From positions 146,456 to 210,455 of the forward strand of contig CAMYLZ010000022.1 in assembly GCA_947259375.1 (NCBI GenBank): 64,000 nt of DNA. Reading direction: 5' to 3'. The notes below the pieces were generated by a model, which saw only the letters and a program-made list of their open reading frames with translations, was not told the DNA's origin and made no database searches. Origin of the DNA: an uncultured Parvularculaceae bacterium (GTDB taxonomy: Bacteria; Pseudomonadota; Alphaproteobacteria; Caulobacterales; Parvularculaceae). Position numbers and translations under genes: made by a program. Below are positions 9,309-17,402 of the stretch, piece by piece. The stretch's first letter is position 1. Every line of letters starts with the position of its first letter.

Positions 9309-9337
9309 ATTATATTCGCTATTATTTGATTTTTCAA
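9309..9337 (-). promoter_or_regulatory. Sigma-70-type promoter of the ior operon
   Basis: On the minus strand: -35 TTGAAA (9337-9332), exactly 17 bp, then -10 TATAAT (9314-9309), a perfect consensus hexamer. Transcription would start near 9302, giving a leader of about 37 nt before the alpha-subunit ATG at 9265. So strong a promoter next to a co-transcribed MarR gene fits repression relieved by ligand. The AT-rich stretch around it (9309-9352) is the obvious place for an operator, but I found only short dyads there. Confidence 0.7.
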
Positions 9338-9544
9338 TTGATTTATGAATTCCCAGCGCACAACGCCCGAATACGGCAAACATCCGCCCACACCTTCCTG
9401 CGAATATTCAAAGACCCATTATCGGGAACGGCGTTGCCGGCAACAGCGCCCCGCGTTGACAGCGCCTGCGACATCGCAGTTTAGCGAGGGCTTTTCGCGC
9501 CCTAACAGACTATGCGAAAAGACGGAACGTCGCCGGCGTCATTT

Positions 9545-10339
9545 TCAACGCGTTACGGTTTTCCGGTAAACATGCCAGCTCGCATGGCCAAGCACCGGCA
9601 GGACAACCGCCAGACCGACCAAGAGCATTAACCCGCCAATAATCATCGACGTGACGATAATGACGCCCCAGAGCAGGATCGCGCGCGGATTCGCCGCCAA
9701 GACCCGTAACGACGTCATGATCGCGGCGAGGGGTCCGACATCCCGGTCAAGCGCGACTTGGAAGGAGACGACGAACCCCGCCAACACAAAAGCCGCGAAG
9801 ACAAGCCCGACGCCGTTCCCGATCAAGATCAATCGCCACCCTTCCGGCGTCGTCAACGATGTGCGAACCAGATCGGCGATCGTGTATTCATACCCGCCGC
9901 CGAGCGTCGCATTGAAAATCGAATAAGCGACCAGCAACCAGGCGACAAAGACGACGAAGAGGAGCAACCCAAGCACGCCGATCGTTCTTGAGCGCGGGCC
10001 CGTCAGTCCGGAAAACGCTTCGCTCCACGGAAAATCTCGCCCCTGCTCTCTGCGCCGGCTAATTCTGTACAAGATGACCGCCGCGAATGGCCCCATCAGC
10101 GCATAACCGCCGACGATCGGCAAAATCAAAGGCAGCAAATCACTGCCGAACGCCCATGCGGCGCCGACAAACCCCGCAATCGGATAAATCAGCCCAAGCA
10201 GGAACAGGTGGCTGGGCTTGGCGTTAAAATCAGCAAAACCAAGCCGGATCGCGTCAAATATATCCGGAGCACCAATGGTTTGTATGCCGATCTCTTCTAC
10301 TGAATCGGCGGGATGGACTCCAGCAGGTGAAGCAGTCAC
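9545..10339 (-). CDS. DUF2189-type integral membrane protein
   Basis: 264 aa from a GTG start at 10339 with GAGGG upstream. After a soluble N-terminus come about six hydrophobic segments, including HLFLLGLIYPIAGFVGAAW, LLPLILPIVGGYALMGPFAA and IGVLGLLLFVVFVAWLLVAY. The arrangement and the IFDAIRLGFADFNAKP entry sequence match the DUF2189 family of predicted membrane proteins. In several alphaproteobacteria these sit beside oxidase genes. Here it diverges from the cytochrome oxidase operon across about 780 bp. A role in oxidase assembly or membrane homeostasis is guesswork. Confidence 0.8.
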   Translation of the reverse strand: MTASPAGVHPADSVEEIGIQTIGAPDIFDAIRLGFADFNAKPSHLFLLGLIYPIAGFVGAAWAFGSDLLPLILPIVGGYALMGPFAAVILYRISRRREQGRDFPWSEAFSGLTGPRSRTIGVLGLLLFVVFVAWLLVAYSIFNATLGGGYEYTIADLVRTSLTTPEGWRLILIGNGVGLVFAAFVLAGFVVSFQVALDRDVGPLAAIMTSLRVLAANPRAILLWGVIIVTSMIIGGLMLLVGLAVVLPVLGHASWHVYRKTVTR

Positions 10340-10890
10340 GGTCCGGCCCTCGTCAGTTTATGGCTGACCTTAAGGGTACACCAACAATCAATCTGTGTCC
10401 ATCAGCGCTGCTGCGTCAGCTTATCCGCCTCGACCAAAACGCCGGCCAATTCGCCGCGTCGCTCCGCCGCAAGCCGCGTCCCCGCCGGGAAGCGCACCCC
10501 AGTGGACGGGCGCTTTCTCTGTATACGCTGGTTCTCTATTTCCTACCGAACGCCTTACCCATTGTGGATAAAATCACAAGCGTTTTCACAAGGGATACGC
10601 GGCCGTGCGACAGCCGCGCAGCGGCCCTTTCGCATTTGCAAAACGACAATTGTCCGGCAGAATAAAGGCCCTCGCCTCAACACGAGGATCCTCGCCATTC
10701 CCTGTCGCAAACACCATTTCAAAAACCGTTCCGTTACGACCGCGTTGCATACGGGCTTTCACGCCAAGTAAAAATCGCCTATATCTCAATGAGGCGACAA
10801 CTGGACGTAGTAGTTCGATAACACCGCACCCAGTTTTTGGCCTCGCTTTAAAAATTGTTTGCGTACGGCGCGAGGTCGACGGAGGAGGCA
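10340..10890. other. Intergenic region upstream of the oxidase operon
   Basis: About 550 bp between the DUF2189 gene and a candidate small ORF, which itself precedes subunit II. Several short frames overlap here on both strands, but none has a convincing ribosome site, codon bias or recognisable motif. I found no FixK-type TTGA-N6-TCAA box. The oxidase promoter is presumably here or just downstream, but I cannot place it. Confidence 0.5.
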
Positions 10891-11121
10891 ATGCTGCAGA
10901 CCTCGACCAACGGATGCATTACCACAGCGCGAGGCGCACGGCGCGCGCGCGGCAAGCAGTTTGCGCAGCCCATTTCGCGTCTGAAGATGTCGGTAAATCG
11001 CGCCCATTGGCGCGCTCCCCGCCCCCCCACCATGCCCGTCGACATCGGCCCCGGCGGCATTAATCGACTTCTCACGCATCCTTCAAGAATTTCCCGCACA
11101 CAGCGTGAGGCGCGCCCATGA
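10891..11121 (+). CDS. Candidate small ORF translationally coupled to cytochrome oxidase subunit II
   Basis: 76 codons. GGAGGAGG lies directly before the ATG at 10891, one of the strongest ribosome sites in the window. The stop overlaps the next start as ATGA (11118-11121). Roughly 70% of third positions are G or C, higher than random frames here. Against it: the product is arginine-rich (RGARRARG), has no transmembrane segment or known domain, and resembles translated GC-rich spacer. It could be a leader peptide or a lineage-specific small protein. Treat as tentative. Confidence 0.3.
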   Translation: MLQTSTNGCITTARGARRARGKQFAQPISRLKMSVNRAHWRAPRPPTMPVDIGPGGINRLLTHPSRISRTQREARP

Positions 11122-11936
11122 GAGTCGCCGTCGTCATTGCGTTGCTTGTCATTGGATCAATCGCCTTTCACTTCCTCAGCCCGTGGTGGATGACGCCAAT
11201 CGCGTCCAATTGGGGCGCGCTGGACAACGCTTTGATCCTTACTTTCTGGGTGTGCGGCGCCGTATTCATCGCGCTGAACCTGTTCCTCGCTTACTCAATT
11301 TACAGATTTCGACACCGTGAAGGCTCCCGCGCGACGTATGAGCCGGAAAATATCGGCCTCGAGCGCGGGCTGACATTCTGGACAGCGGTCGGGATCGTCT
11401 TAATGCTGGCGCCGGGGCTTATCGCCTGGAACAAATATATTTCGGTCCCGGATGATGCGGCAATTCTCGAAGCGAGAGGCCAGCAATGGCAATGGAGTTT
11501 CCGTTTCCCCGGCGCCGACGGCGTTCTCGGCGCAAGCGCTGTAGAGCATATCAGCGCAGACAATCCGTTCGGCGTAAACCCGGGCGACCCCTGGGGGCGA
11601 GATGACATCATTGTCGAAAGCAGCGAGCTGCACCTTCCCTTGAACCAACCGGTCAAGCTGCTTTTGACCTCCACCGATGTCTTGCACAATTTTTATGTTC
11701 CGCAGTTCCGCGCCAAGATGGACCTCGTCCCAGGCACGACAACCTATCTGTGGTTTACGCCAACCAAGAAAGGTACGTTTGAAATTCTTTGTGCCGAATA
11801 TTGCGGCGTCGGACATCACGCCATGCGCGGTTATGTGGTTGTCGAAAGCGACGCTGACTTCAATACATGGCTTAGTGACTTTCCGACCCAAAGCGAACTT
11901 GCCGGCCCCGCTGCGGAGATTGCCGCCATAGAATGA
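11118..11936 (+). CDS. ctaC: Cytochrome c oxidase subunit II
   Basis: 272 aa. Two N-terminal transmembrane helices (about residues 2-22 and 40-62) are followed by a periplasmic cupredoxin domain. CuA ligands are complete: H190 (DVLHNFYV) and C225-A-E227-Y-C229-G-V-G-H233-H-A-M236. The aromatic electron-entry patch is QQWQWSFRFPG. The subunit takes electrons from cytochrome c and passes them to haem a in subunit I. Intact CuA marks a cytochrome c oxidase, not a quinol oxidase. First recognised gene of the oxidase operon; subunit I follows after 64 bp. Confidence 0.95.
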   Translation: MRVAVVIALLVIGSIAFHFLSPWWMTPIASNWGALDNALILTFWVCGAVFIALNLFLAYSIYRFRHREGSRATYEPENIGLERGLTFWTAVGIVLMLAPGLIAWNKYISVPDDAAILEARGQQWQWSFRFPGADGVLGASAVEHISADNPFGVNPGDPWGRDDIIVESSELHLPLNQPVKLLLTSTDVLHNFYVPQFRAKMDLVPGTTTYLWFTPTKKGTFEILCAEYCGVGHHAMRGYVVVESDADFNTWLSDFPTQSELAGPAAEIAAIE

Positions 11937-12000
11937 CGCCGTCTTTGCCGGAGCCGGCGTCGCAAGCAGTTGCGTTAGGAATTGAATAGCTGAGGAAGCG

Positions 12001-13752
12001 ATGACAACCTACACAACGATTGCGGAAGACACACGGCCGCTTCACCACCCGAAAACATGGGTGGGAAAATATGTCTGGAGTCAGGATCACAAGGTCATCG
12101 CCATCCAATATTCGCTGACGGCGGTCGGCGTCGGCCTTGTCGCGCTGGTGCTTTCCGGCCTGATGCGCCTGCAACTCGCATTTCCGGGCGCCATCCCGTT
12201 CATCACGCCCGAGGCCTATTACCAATTCGTCACCATGCATGGCATGATCATGGTGATTTATCTCCTCACCGCGCTACTGTTGGGCGGCTTCGGCAATTAC
12301 ATGATCCCGCTGATGATCGGCGCGCGGGATATGGTTTTTCCATTCGTCAATATGCTGAGCTATTGGGTGTATCTGCTTTCCGTCATTGTATTGCTGGCCA
12401 GTTTTTTCGTTCCCGGCGGCCCGACCGGCGCAGGCTGGACGCTTTACCCGCCGCAGGCAATCACCGATGGAACGCCTGGCGCCGGTTGGGGCATTATCAC
12501 CATGCTCGCCTCGCTCGCGATCTTCATCGTAGCCTTCACCATGGGCGGGCTGAATTACGCTACAACAGTGCTTCAAGCGCGCACGAAAGGCATGACGCTG
12601 ATGCGCATGCCCTGCACCGTGTGGGGGATTTTCGTAGCGACAATCCTTGGCCTCCTCGCCTTTCCGGCCCTGTTCGTCGCCGCAATCATGATGATGCTGG
12701 ACAATACGATCGGCACCAGCTTTTTCATGCCGAGCATCATCTCCATGGGCGAGCCCCTTTCGCATTCAGGGGGCAGCCCGATTCTATTCCAGCATCTGTT
12801 CTGGTTTTTCGGCCATCCGGAAGTTTATATCGTCGCGCTGCCGGCTTTCGGGATCGTCTCCGACATCATCAGCACCCATTCGCGCAAAAATATATTCGGC
12901 TATCGCATGATGGTCTGGGCGATCATCATCATTGGCGTGTTGAGTTTCATCGTCTGGGCGCACCACATGTATGTCAGCGGCATGAACCCGTATTTCGGTT
13001 ACTTCTTCGCGACGTCCACGCTGATCATCGCAGTGCCGACGGCCATCAAGGTTTACAATTGGGTGCTGACCCTTTGGCAGGGCGATATACATTTGCGCGT
13101 GCCGCTGCTTTTCGCGATTGGTTTCATCTTCACCTTCATCCATGGCGGCCTGACGGGCCTTTTTCTCGGCAATGTCAGCGTCGATGTCCCGCTGTCCGAT
13201 ACTTATTTCGTCGTCGGGCATTTTCACATGGTGATGGGCGTATCGCCCATTCTCGTCATTTTCGGCGCCATCTATCACTGGTATCCAAAGATTACGGGCC
13301 GGATGTGGAACAATGTGCTGGGGCAATTGCATTTCTGGATTACCTTCATCGGCGTTTATATTATCTATTTGCCGATGCATTATCTGGGGCTGCTCGGCGT
13401 GCCGCGGCGCTATTACGAGATGGGCGAGACCGACTTCGTGCCCGCCTCCGTGCAATGGGCAAACGAGATTATCACCATCGCCGCCCTGACTGTCGGCGCC
13501 GCGCAGATCATCTTTTTCTATAATCTGATTTCAAGTTACTTCCGCGGTGAGAAAGCCGATCCCAACCCCTGGGGCGCGACATCGCTTGAATGGCAAACGC
13601 CCGACACGCCGCCGACCCATGGCAATTGGGGCCCGACGCTGCCGACAGTTCATCGCTGGGCTTATGACTACTCCGTACCCGGTGCTGCTCAGGACTTTAT
13701 TCCGCAAAATGTCCCACAAGGCGAACCCGGCGCTGATGGAGACAAAATGTGA
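12001..13752 (+). CDS. ctaD: Cytochrome c oxidase subunit I (aa3-type)
   Basis: 583 aa with about 12 transmembrane helices, normal for the family. Visible ligands: the low-spin haem His in TMHGMIMVIY, the CuB His and cross-linked Tyr in H272-P-E-V-Y276 (the Glu between them marks A-type oxidases with a D-channel), the CuB pair in WAHHMYVSG, and the haem a3/a pair in VGHFHMVMG. It catalyses reduction of O2 to water with proton pumping. Its last codon and stop (ATGTGA) overlap the GTG start of the next gene, so the operon is translationally coupled. Confidence 0.97.
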   Translation: MTTYTTIAEDTRPLHHPKTWVGKYVWSQDHKVIAIQYSLTAVGVGLVALVLSGLMRLQLAFPGAIPFITPEAYYQFVTMHGMIMVIYLLTALLLGGFGNYMIPLMIGARDMVFPFVNMLSYWVYLLSVIVLLASFFVPGGPTGAGWTLYPPQAITDGTPGAGWGIITMLASLAIFIVAFTMGGLNYATTVLQARTKGMTLMRMPCTVWGIFVATILGLLAFPALFVAAIMMMLDNTIGTSFFMPSIISMGEPLSHSGGSPILFQHLFWFFGHPEVYIVALPAFGIVSDIISTHSRKNIFGYRMMVWAIIIIGVLSFIVWAHHMYVSGMNPYFGYFFATSTLIIAVPTAIKVYNWVLTLWQGDIHLRVPLLFAIGFIFTFIHGGLTGLFLGNVSVDVPLSDTYFVVGHFHMVMGVSPILVIFGAIYHWYPKITGRMWNNVLGQLHFWITFIGVYIIYLPMHYLGLLGVPRRYYEMGETDFVPASVQWANEIITIAALTVGAAQIIFFYNLISSYFRGEKADPNPWGATSLEWQTPDTPPTHGNWGPTLPTVHRWAYDYSVPGAAQDFIPQNVPQGEPGADGDKM

Positions 13753-14456
13753 GCGTCCTGCAGAAACTGACGGAAAAGTCGTGGCTGCCTGCCGGGGCGG
13801 ATATGGGCGCCGATCTCGGCATGACAGCCGAGCGCCGGCCGGCGATCGCGGCCACAGGCGTCTGGATTTACATCGGCGTCGCGACTGTGATCTTCTCCCT
13901 GGTCGTTGCTGCCTATATTTTGCGGCTCGGCAATTACGGCGCCGACCCAGCGAAATCAGCCGAGCTTGCAGCCGGTTTGCCCTGGTGGAATCTCGCGGCG
14001 CTTTGCGGCATTCCTCCGGCTGAGGATTGGCGCCCCTTATCAGAACCGCCCCTCTTATGGGCGAATACCGCAATCCTTATCCTGAGCAGTCTCGCCTGGC
14101 GAAAAGCCAGAGCCGAAACGCGGCGCGGACAAGCAAGAGAATTGCGTGCAGCGCTGGTCGCGGGCGGCGTTCTGGCATTTGCGTTTCTTGCCGGACAGCT
14201 TGTTGTGTGGCGGGTCCTTGCCGGCGAAGGACACTTCGCCGGCGCCGGCCCGGCAACAGCGTTCTTTTATCTCATCACCGCGGTGCATGGCCTGCACCTT
14301 GCGGGCGGCATGGCCTTTTGGGGCCGCATTGCGACGCGCGCCTTTAAAGGCGCGCCCCCGAATGAATTAGCGACAAGCATCAAGCTTTGCGCCGTTTATT
14401 GGCATTATCTCTTGCTGGTCTGGACCGTCATGTTCGGGCTGATGCTGATCACATGA
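13749..14456 (+). CDS. Cytochrome oxidase subunit III-like protein (first copy)
   Basis: 235 aa from a GTG at 13749 overlapping the ctaD stop (GTGA). There are about five hydrophobic segments (GVWIYIGVATVIFSLVVAAY, then a helix near residue 105, then LVAGGVLAFAFLAGQLVVW, VHGLHLAGGMAFW and YWHYLLLVWTVMFG). HGLHLAGG and YWHYLLLVW are the conserved last helices of the haem-copper oxidase subunit III family. The N-terminal half is divergent compared with the following copy, with a loop bearing WWNLAALCGIPP. It is probably an accessory or paralogous subunit III; tandem pairs occur in some proteobacterial oxidase operons. Confidence 0.85.
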   Translation: MSVLQKLTEKSWLPAGADMGADLGMTAERRPAIAATGVWIYIGVATVIFSLVVAAYILRLGNYGADPAKSAELAAGLPWWNLAALCGIPPAEDWRPLSEPPLLWANTAILILSSLAWRKARAETRRGQARELRAALVAGGVLAFAFLAGQLVVWRVLAGEGHFAGAGPATAFFYLITAVHGLHLAGGMAFWGRIATRAFKGAPPNELATSIKLCAVYWHYLLLVWTVMFGLMLIT

Positions 14457-14505
14457 AAACGCGCTTGGGCTCATCGCCCTTGGCACGCTGAAAAGGCATG
14501 AATGA

Positions 14506-15198
14506 ATGTCGAATAGCCCTGTAACGCATACGGATCACACTGCCGCCCCGCACAGCCTGGAAAGCCTCGTTTCAGACTGGTCAACCGATCAGGAGGTTTT
14601 CAAAAAGGTTCAGTGGGGAAAAGCGATGATGTGGATCTTCCTGCTGAGCGACACTTTCATCTTCTCATGCTTCCTGACCGCCTATATGACCGTGCGGGCA
14701 TCAACCGTGGTCGCCTGGCCGAACCCCAGCGAAGTGTTCGCCCTGACGCTATTCGGCGAGAGCATTCCGCTCATCCTGATCGCCATCATGACATTCGTAC
14801 TGATCAGTTCGAGCGGGACCATGGCCATGGCTGTCAACTTCGCTTATCGGCGAAACCGCAAAGCGACCGGTTTACTGATGCTGGCGACCGCCGCGCTCGG
14901 CGCGATGTTTGTCGGCATGCAGGCGTTTGAGTGGACGAAGCTCATCCAGGAAGGCGTCCGGCCATGGGGCAATCCGTGGGGTGCGCCGCAATTCGGCGCG
15001 AGTTTTTTCATGATCACCGGCTTTCACGGATTTCATGTCACATGCGGCGTCATTTATCTGACGACGATCGCCATACGCGTATTGAATGGCGTTTATGAAC
15101 GAAATGGAAAATACGAAGTCGTCGAGATCGCGGGGCTGTATTGGCATTTCGTCGATCTCGTTTGGGTGTTCATCTTCGCGTTCTTCTATCTGTGGTGA
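14506..15198 (+). CDS. ctaE: Cytochrome c oxidase subunit III (second copy)
   Basis: 230 aa. A soluble N-terminus (about 35 residues) is followed by five hydrophobic segments. The family pattern is clear: GFHGFHVTCGVIYL and IAGLYWHFVDLVWVFIF, ending at FFYLW. Subunit III stabilises subunit I and helps proton uptake into the D-channel. It closely matches standard subunit III, so it is the likelier true structural subunit. An alternative ATG lies eight bases upstream in another frame. Subunit IV follows after 9 bp. Confidence 0.92.
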   Translation: MSNSPVTHTDHTAAPHSLESLVSDWSTDQEVFKKVQWGKAMMWIFLLSDTFIFSCFLTAYMTVRASTVVAWPNPSEVFALTLFGESIPLILIAIMTFVLISSSGTMAMAVNFAYRRNRKATGLLMLATAALGAMFVGMQAFEWTKLIQEGVRPWGNPWGAPQFGASFFMITGFHGFHVTCGVIYLTTIAIRVLNGVYERNGKYEVVEIAGLYWHFVDLVWVFIFAFFYLW

Positions 15199-15207
15199 GG
15201 AAATCTG

Positions 15208-15588
15208 ATGGATAAAGCTGCGAGCGCAATGCAACTCGATGATGACCCAGACGCCAATGCCGGTCAACAACATCCGATCGGCGTCTATCTGAAAGTCTGG
15301 GGCTATTTATTCATCCTCAGCGCGTTTTCCTACATGGTCGATTATTTCGGGTTTGAAGGTCTGCTGCGCTGGTCGCTTATAATCATCTTCATGCTCCTTA
15401 AGGCCGGTCTTATTGTTTCGGTCTTCATGCACATGGTTTGGGAACGCCTCTCTTTGATATACGCGATTTTGGTCCCGCCGCTCTGCCTTGCCGTGCTGGT
15501 CGGGCTGATGGCGCTTGAATCCGACTATACATTCTGGACCCGTATCGTCTTTGCTGGAAATGAAACACCATTGATAGAGGGGCATTGA
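15208..15588 (+). CDS. Cytochrome c oxidase subunit IV family protein
   Basis: 126 aa. The hydrophilic N-terminus is acidic (DDDPDANAG), followed by three transmembrane segments: LFILSAFSYMVDYF, WSLIIIFMLLKAGLIVSVFM and LSLIYAILVPPLCLAVLVG. The MLLKAGLIVSVFMHMVWE core is typical of bacterial COX4/CyoD-like subunits (PF03626 type). It is a small structural subunit that aids assembly around subunit III. Last of the five clustered oxidase genes; the cytochrome c gene follows after 77 bp. Confidence 0.9.
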   Translation: MDKAASAMQLDDDPDANAGQQHPIGVYLKVWGYLFILSAFSYMVDYFGFEGLLRWSLIIIFMLLKAGLIVSVFMHMVWERLSLIYAILVPPLCLAVLVGLMALESDYTFWTRIVFAGNETPLIEGH

Positions 15589-15665
15589 ACGATGCAGATG
15601 ATATATGCTGCAGAACCTTTTTATCCGTACCCTAACCACTTGCGCGCCTCAATGGAGAGTTCGAA

Positions 15666-16370
15666 GTGACGTGGAGCGATTGGTTCCGCTTCGGTGTTGC
15701 GCTCGCGGTCGTTATTGTCGCGATGCTGGCTGCGCGCTGGACGGCGGATTTCCTGTTTCGCAAGGAATCTCCAGACCGGCTAGCCGTCAATATTGAAGGG
15801 TTTGAAGGCCCTCTCGTTAATCGCGCCGAATTGCAACGAAGCTGGCCGGCGGGGCTCAACGATCTTAGCGAGCGCGCCCGATTTCGCGCCTACATGCGCA
15901 ATGTCTCCACTTTTTCACCTCCGGCGCCGGCAACCGTCTCTTCGACACAGGCGCCAGTCTCTGAACCCGATTTTGCAACATTGCTTGGGAATGCGGATAT
16001 TGCCAGCGGTGAACGTCGGACAATAATTTGCACAGCCTGCCACACATTTGACAATGGCGGCCGCGACGGCGTCGGCCCGAATCTATGGAGCGTTGTCGGG
16101 CGGGACGTCGCTGCGCGCGCCACCTATGATTATTCCGGCGCGCTTAGCGACGAGCCCGGCATATGGACGGTTGAAAAACTCGACGCCTATATTGAAAATC
16201 CCCGCAACGCCATTCCCGGCAACAAGATGGCGTTTTCGGGTATCCGGCGCGCACGCGACCGCGCTGAGATCATCGCCTATTTGCGGATGCAAGGCTCGGC
16301 GGACATTCCGCTGCCCGCGCCGGCAACAACAGGCGGCGGCGACAGCCCACAGGGTGCGGGCGACCTCTAA
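15666..16370 (+). CDS. Membrane-anchored c-type cytochrome
   Basis: 234 aa. An N-terminal transmembrane anchor (FGVALAVVIVAMLAARW) is followed by a linker and one haem c domain with C122-T-A-C-H126; the axial Met is likely M188 in GNKMAFSG. GVGPNLWSVVGRD is typical of the CycM/mitochondrial-type class I cytochromes. It starts with GTG at 15666 after GGAGAGTTCGAA. Lying directly behind the oxidase genes, it is the obvious electron donor to the CuA centre. The C-terminal tail after residue 210 is Pro/Ala/Gly-rich and probably disordered. Confidence 0.9.
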   Translation: MTWSDWFRFGVALAVVIVAMLAARWTADFLFRKESPDRLAVNIEGFEGPLVNRAELQRSWPAGLNDLSERARFRAYMRNVSTFSPPAPATVSSTQAPVSEPDFATLLGNADIASGERRTIICTACHTFDNGGRDGVGPNLWSVVGRDVAARATYDYSGALSDEPGIWTVEKLDAYIENPRNAIPGNKMAFSGIRRARDRAEIIAYLRMQGSADIPLPAPATTGGGDSPQGAGDL

Positions 16371-16608
16371 TATGACGGGCCGTCGCCGGCGCGACGCCCG
16401 ATCTCAAACTGCGTCAGCGCGCGCCTTTTCACATCTTGAATGTCAGGATTGCGCTTGGCGCAAAACCAATGGTTCAACAGTTTGCGAGCGCTGTAGGCAA
16501 TGATTGCCAACAACGCTAAATCCACTGGCGTTGACGCGAAACTTTATGTCCAGACGGCAGCGGCAATTATGCGTCGCCAGCGCCGGCAAGACAGGGATCC
16601 CCTTCCGC

Positions 16609-17151
16609 ATGAAACTGCGACAAGCTCCGGAACTCGTAACTTCAGACTGGCTCAATACCACGGCGCCAATAACGCTTGCCTCTTTACGCGGGCGCGTCGT
16701 GCTGATTGAAGCTTTTCAAATGCTGTGTCCCGGCTGCGTTTCACATGGCTTGCCGCAAGCGCAACGCGTCGCCGGCGCCTTTAGCGACAAGGACGTCGCC
16801 GTTATCGGTTTGCACTCGGTGTTTGAACATCATGCCGGTCAGGGCTCGAAAGACTCCCTCAAAGCCTTCCTGCACGAATACAAGATCTCCTTCCCGGTTG
16901 GGATTGACGCGCAATCAGAGGACCACATGCTCCCCAAAACCATGGCGCGCTATCAAATGCAGGGGACGCCCACGCTGATCCTCATCGATCGCCAGGGACG
17001 GATTCGCAAACATAAATTCGGAATGGAAAAAGACCTGATTTTGGGTGCGGAAATCATGTCATTGATCCGCGAAGACGAAGCGCCATTGGCAACCAGCGAC
17101 CATCAGGCGGCGCCGACCGGCGCATGCGACGAAAGCGGCTGCCCGGTCTGA
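16609..17151 (+). CDS. Thioredoxin-like (TlpA/AhpC-TSA family) protein with a CPGC site
   Basis: 180 aa from the ATG at 16609; an in-frame ATG at 16546 and an earlier start are possible, but none has a better ribosome site. The redoxin fold is visible: LASLRGRVVLIEAFQ, the active site C40-P-G-C43, and the cis-Pro in GTPTLILIDRQG. No signal peptide is evident from the chosen start, so it is probably cytoplasmic. The C-terminus ends in ACDESGCPV, giving two more cysteines. It lies 238 bp behind the oxidase/cytochrome c operon; a role in copper or haem thiol redox is possible but unproven. Confidence 0.8.
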   Translation: MKLRQAPELVTSDWLNTTAPITLASLRGRVVLIEAFQMLCPGCVSHGLPQAQRVAGAFSDKDVAVIGLHSVFEHHAGQGSKDSLKAFLHEYKISFPVGIDAQSEDHMLPKTMARYQMQGTPTLILIDRQGRIRKHKFGMEKDLILGAEIMSLIREDEAPLATSDHQAAPTGACDESGCPV

Positions 17152-17299
17152 TCCGCCGGCCGGTTTCGCCCGGCGACGCCGACCAAGCCTGTGGGGCTGG
17201 CCGCCGGTCACGGCCACCCCCTATGTCTGTTCGTCATTATGCGGAGCGGCGGTGTCAAATACTGTGCTGGAAGGCTTTTTTGTTTTCCGATGCAGGCAA

Positions 17300-17313
17300 T
17301 TGATCTCAGTCAA
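17300..17313 (+). promoter_or_regulatory. FixK/FNR-type box upstream of the intramembrane protease operon
   Basis: TTGAT-CTCA-GTCAA matches TTGA-N6-TCAA. A -10-like TACTAT begins 21 bp downstream (17335-17340), the class II activator geometry (box centred near -41.5). The protease ATG lies at 17403. With fixK in the same window, this is a likely oxygen-limitation promoter for the 17403-22566 genes. Confidence 0.75.
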
Positions 17314-17402
17314 TTCTCATCGCCGCTGCGGCTTTACTATGAAAGGGCAGCGCTGGTCGCGCATGCGCCAAACATCTAACAATCCATTCTGGCGGCGCAC
17401 TT

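Noticed and set aside
10605..11063. 152-codon frame upstream of ctaC
   Set aside because: It overlaps several other frames, has no ribosome site, and codon use does not resemble its neighbours; the 10891 frame is the only one in the spacer with a strong site.
12057..13523. 488-codon frame in the ctaD region
   Set aside because: It is the second frame of a strongly conserved ctaD gene; Arg/His/Pro-rich and without motifs.
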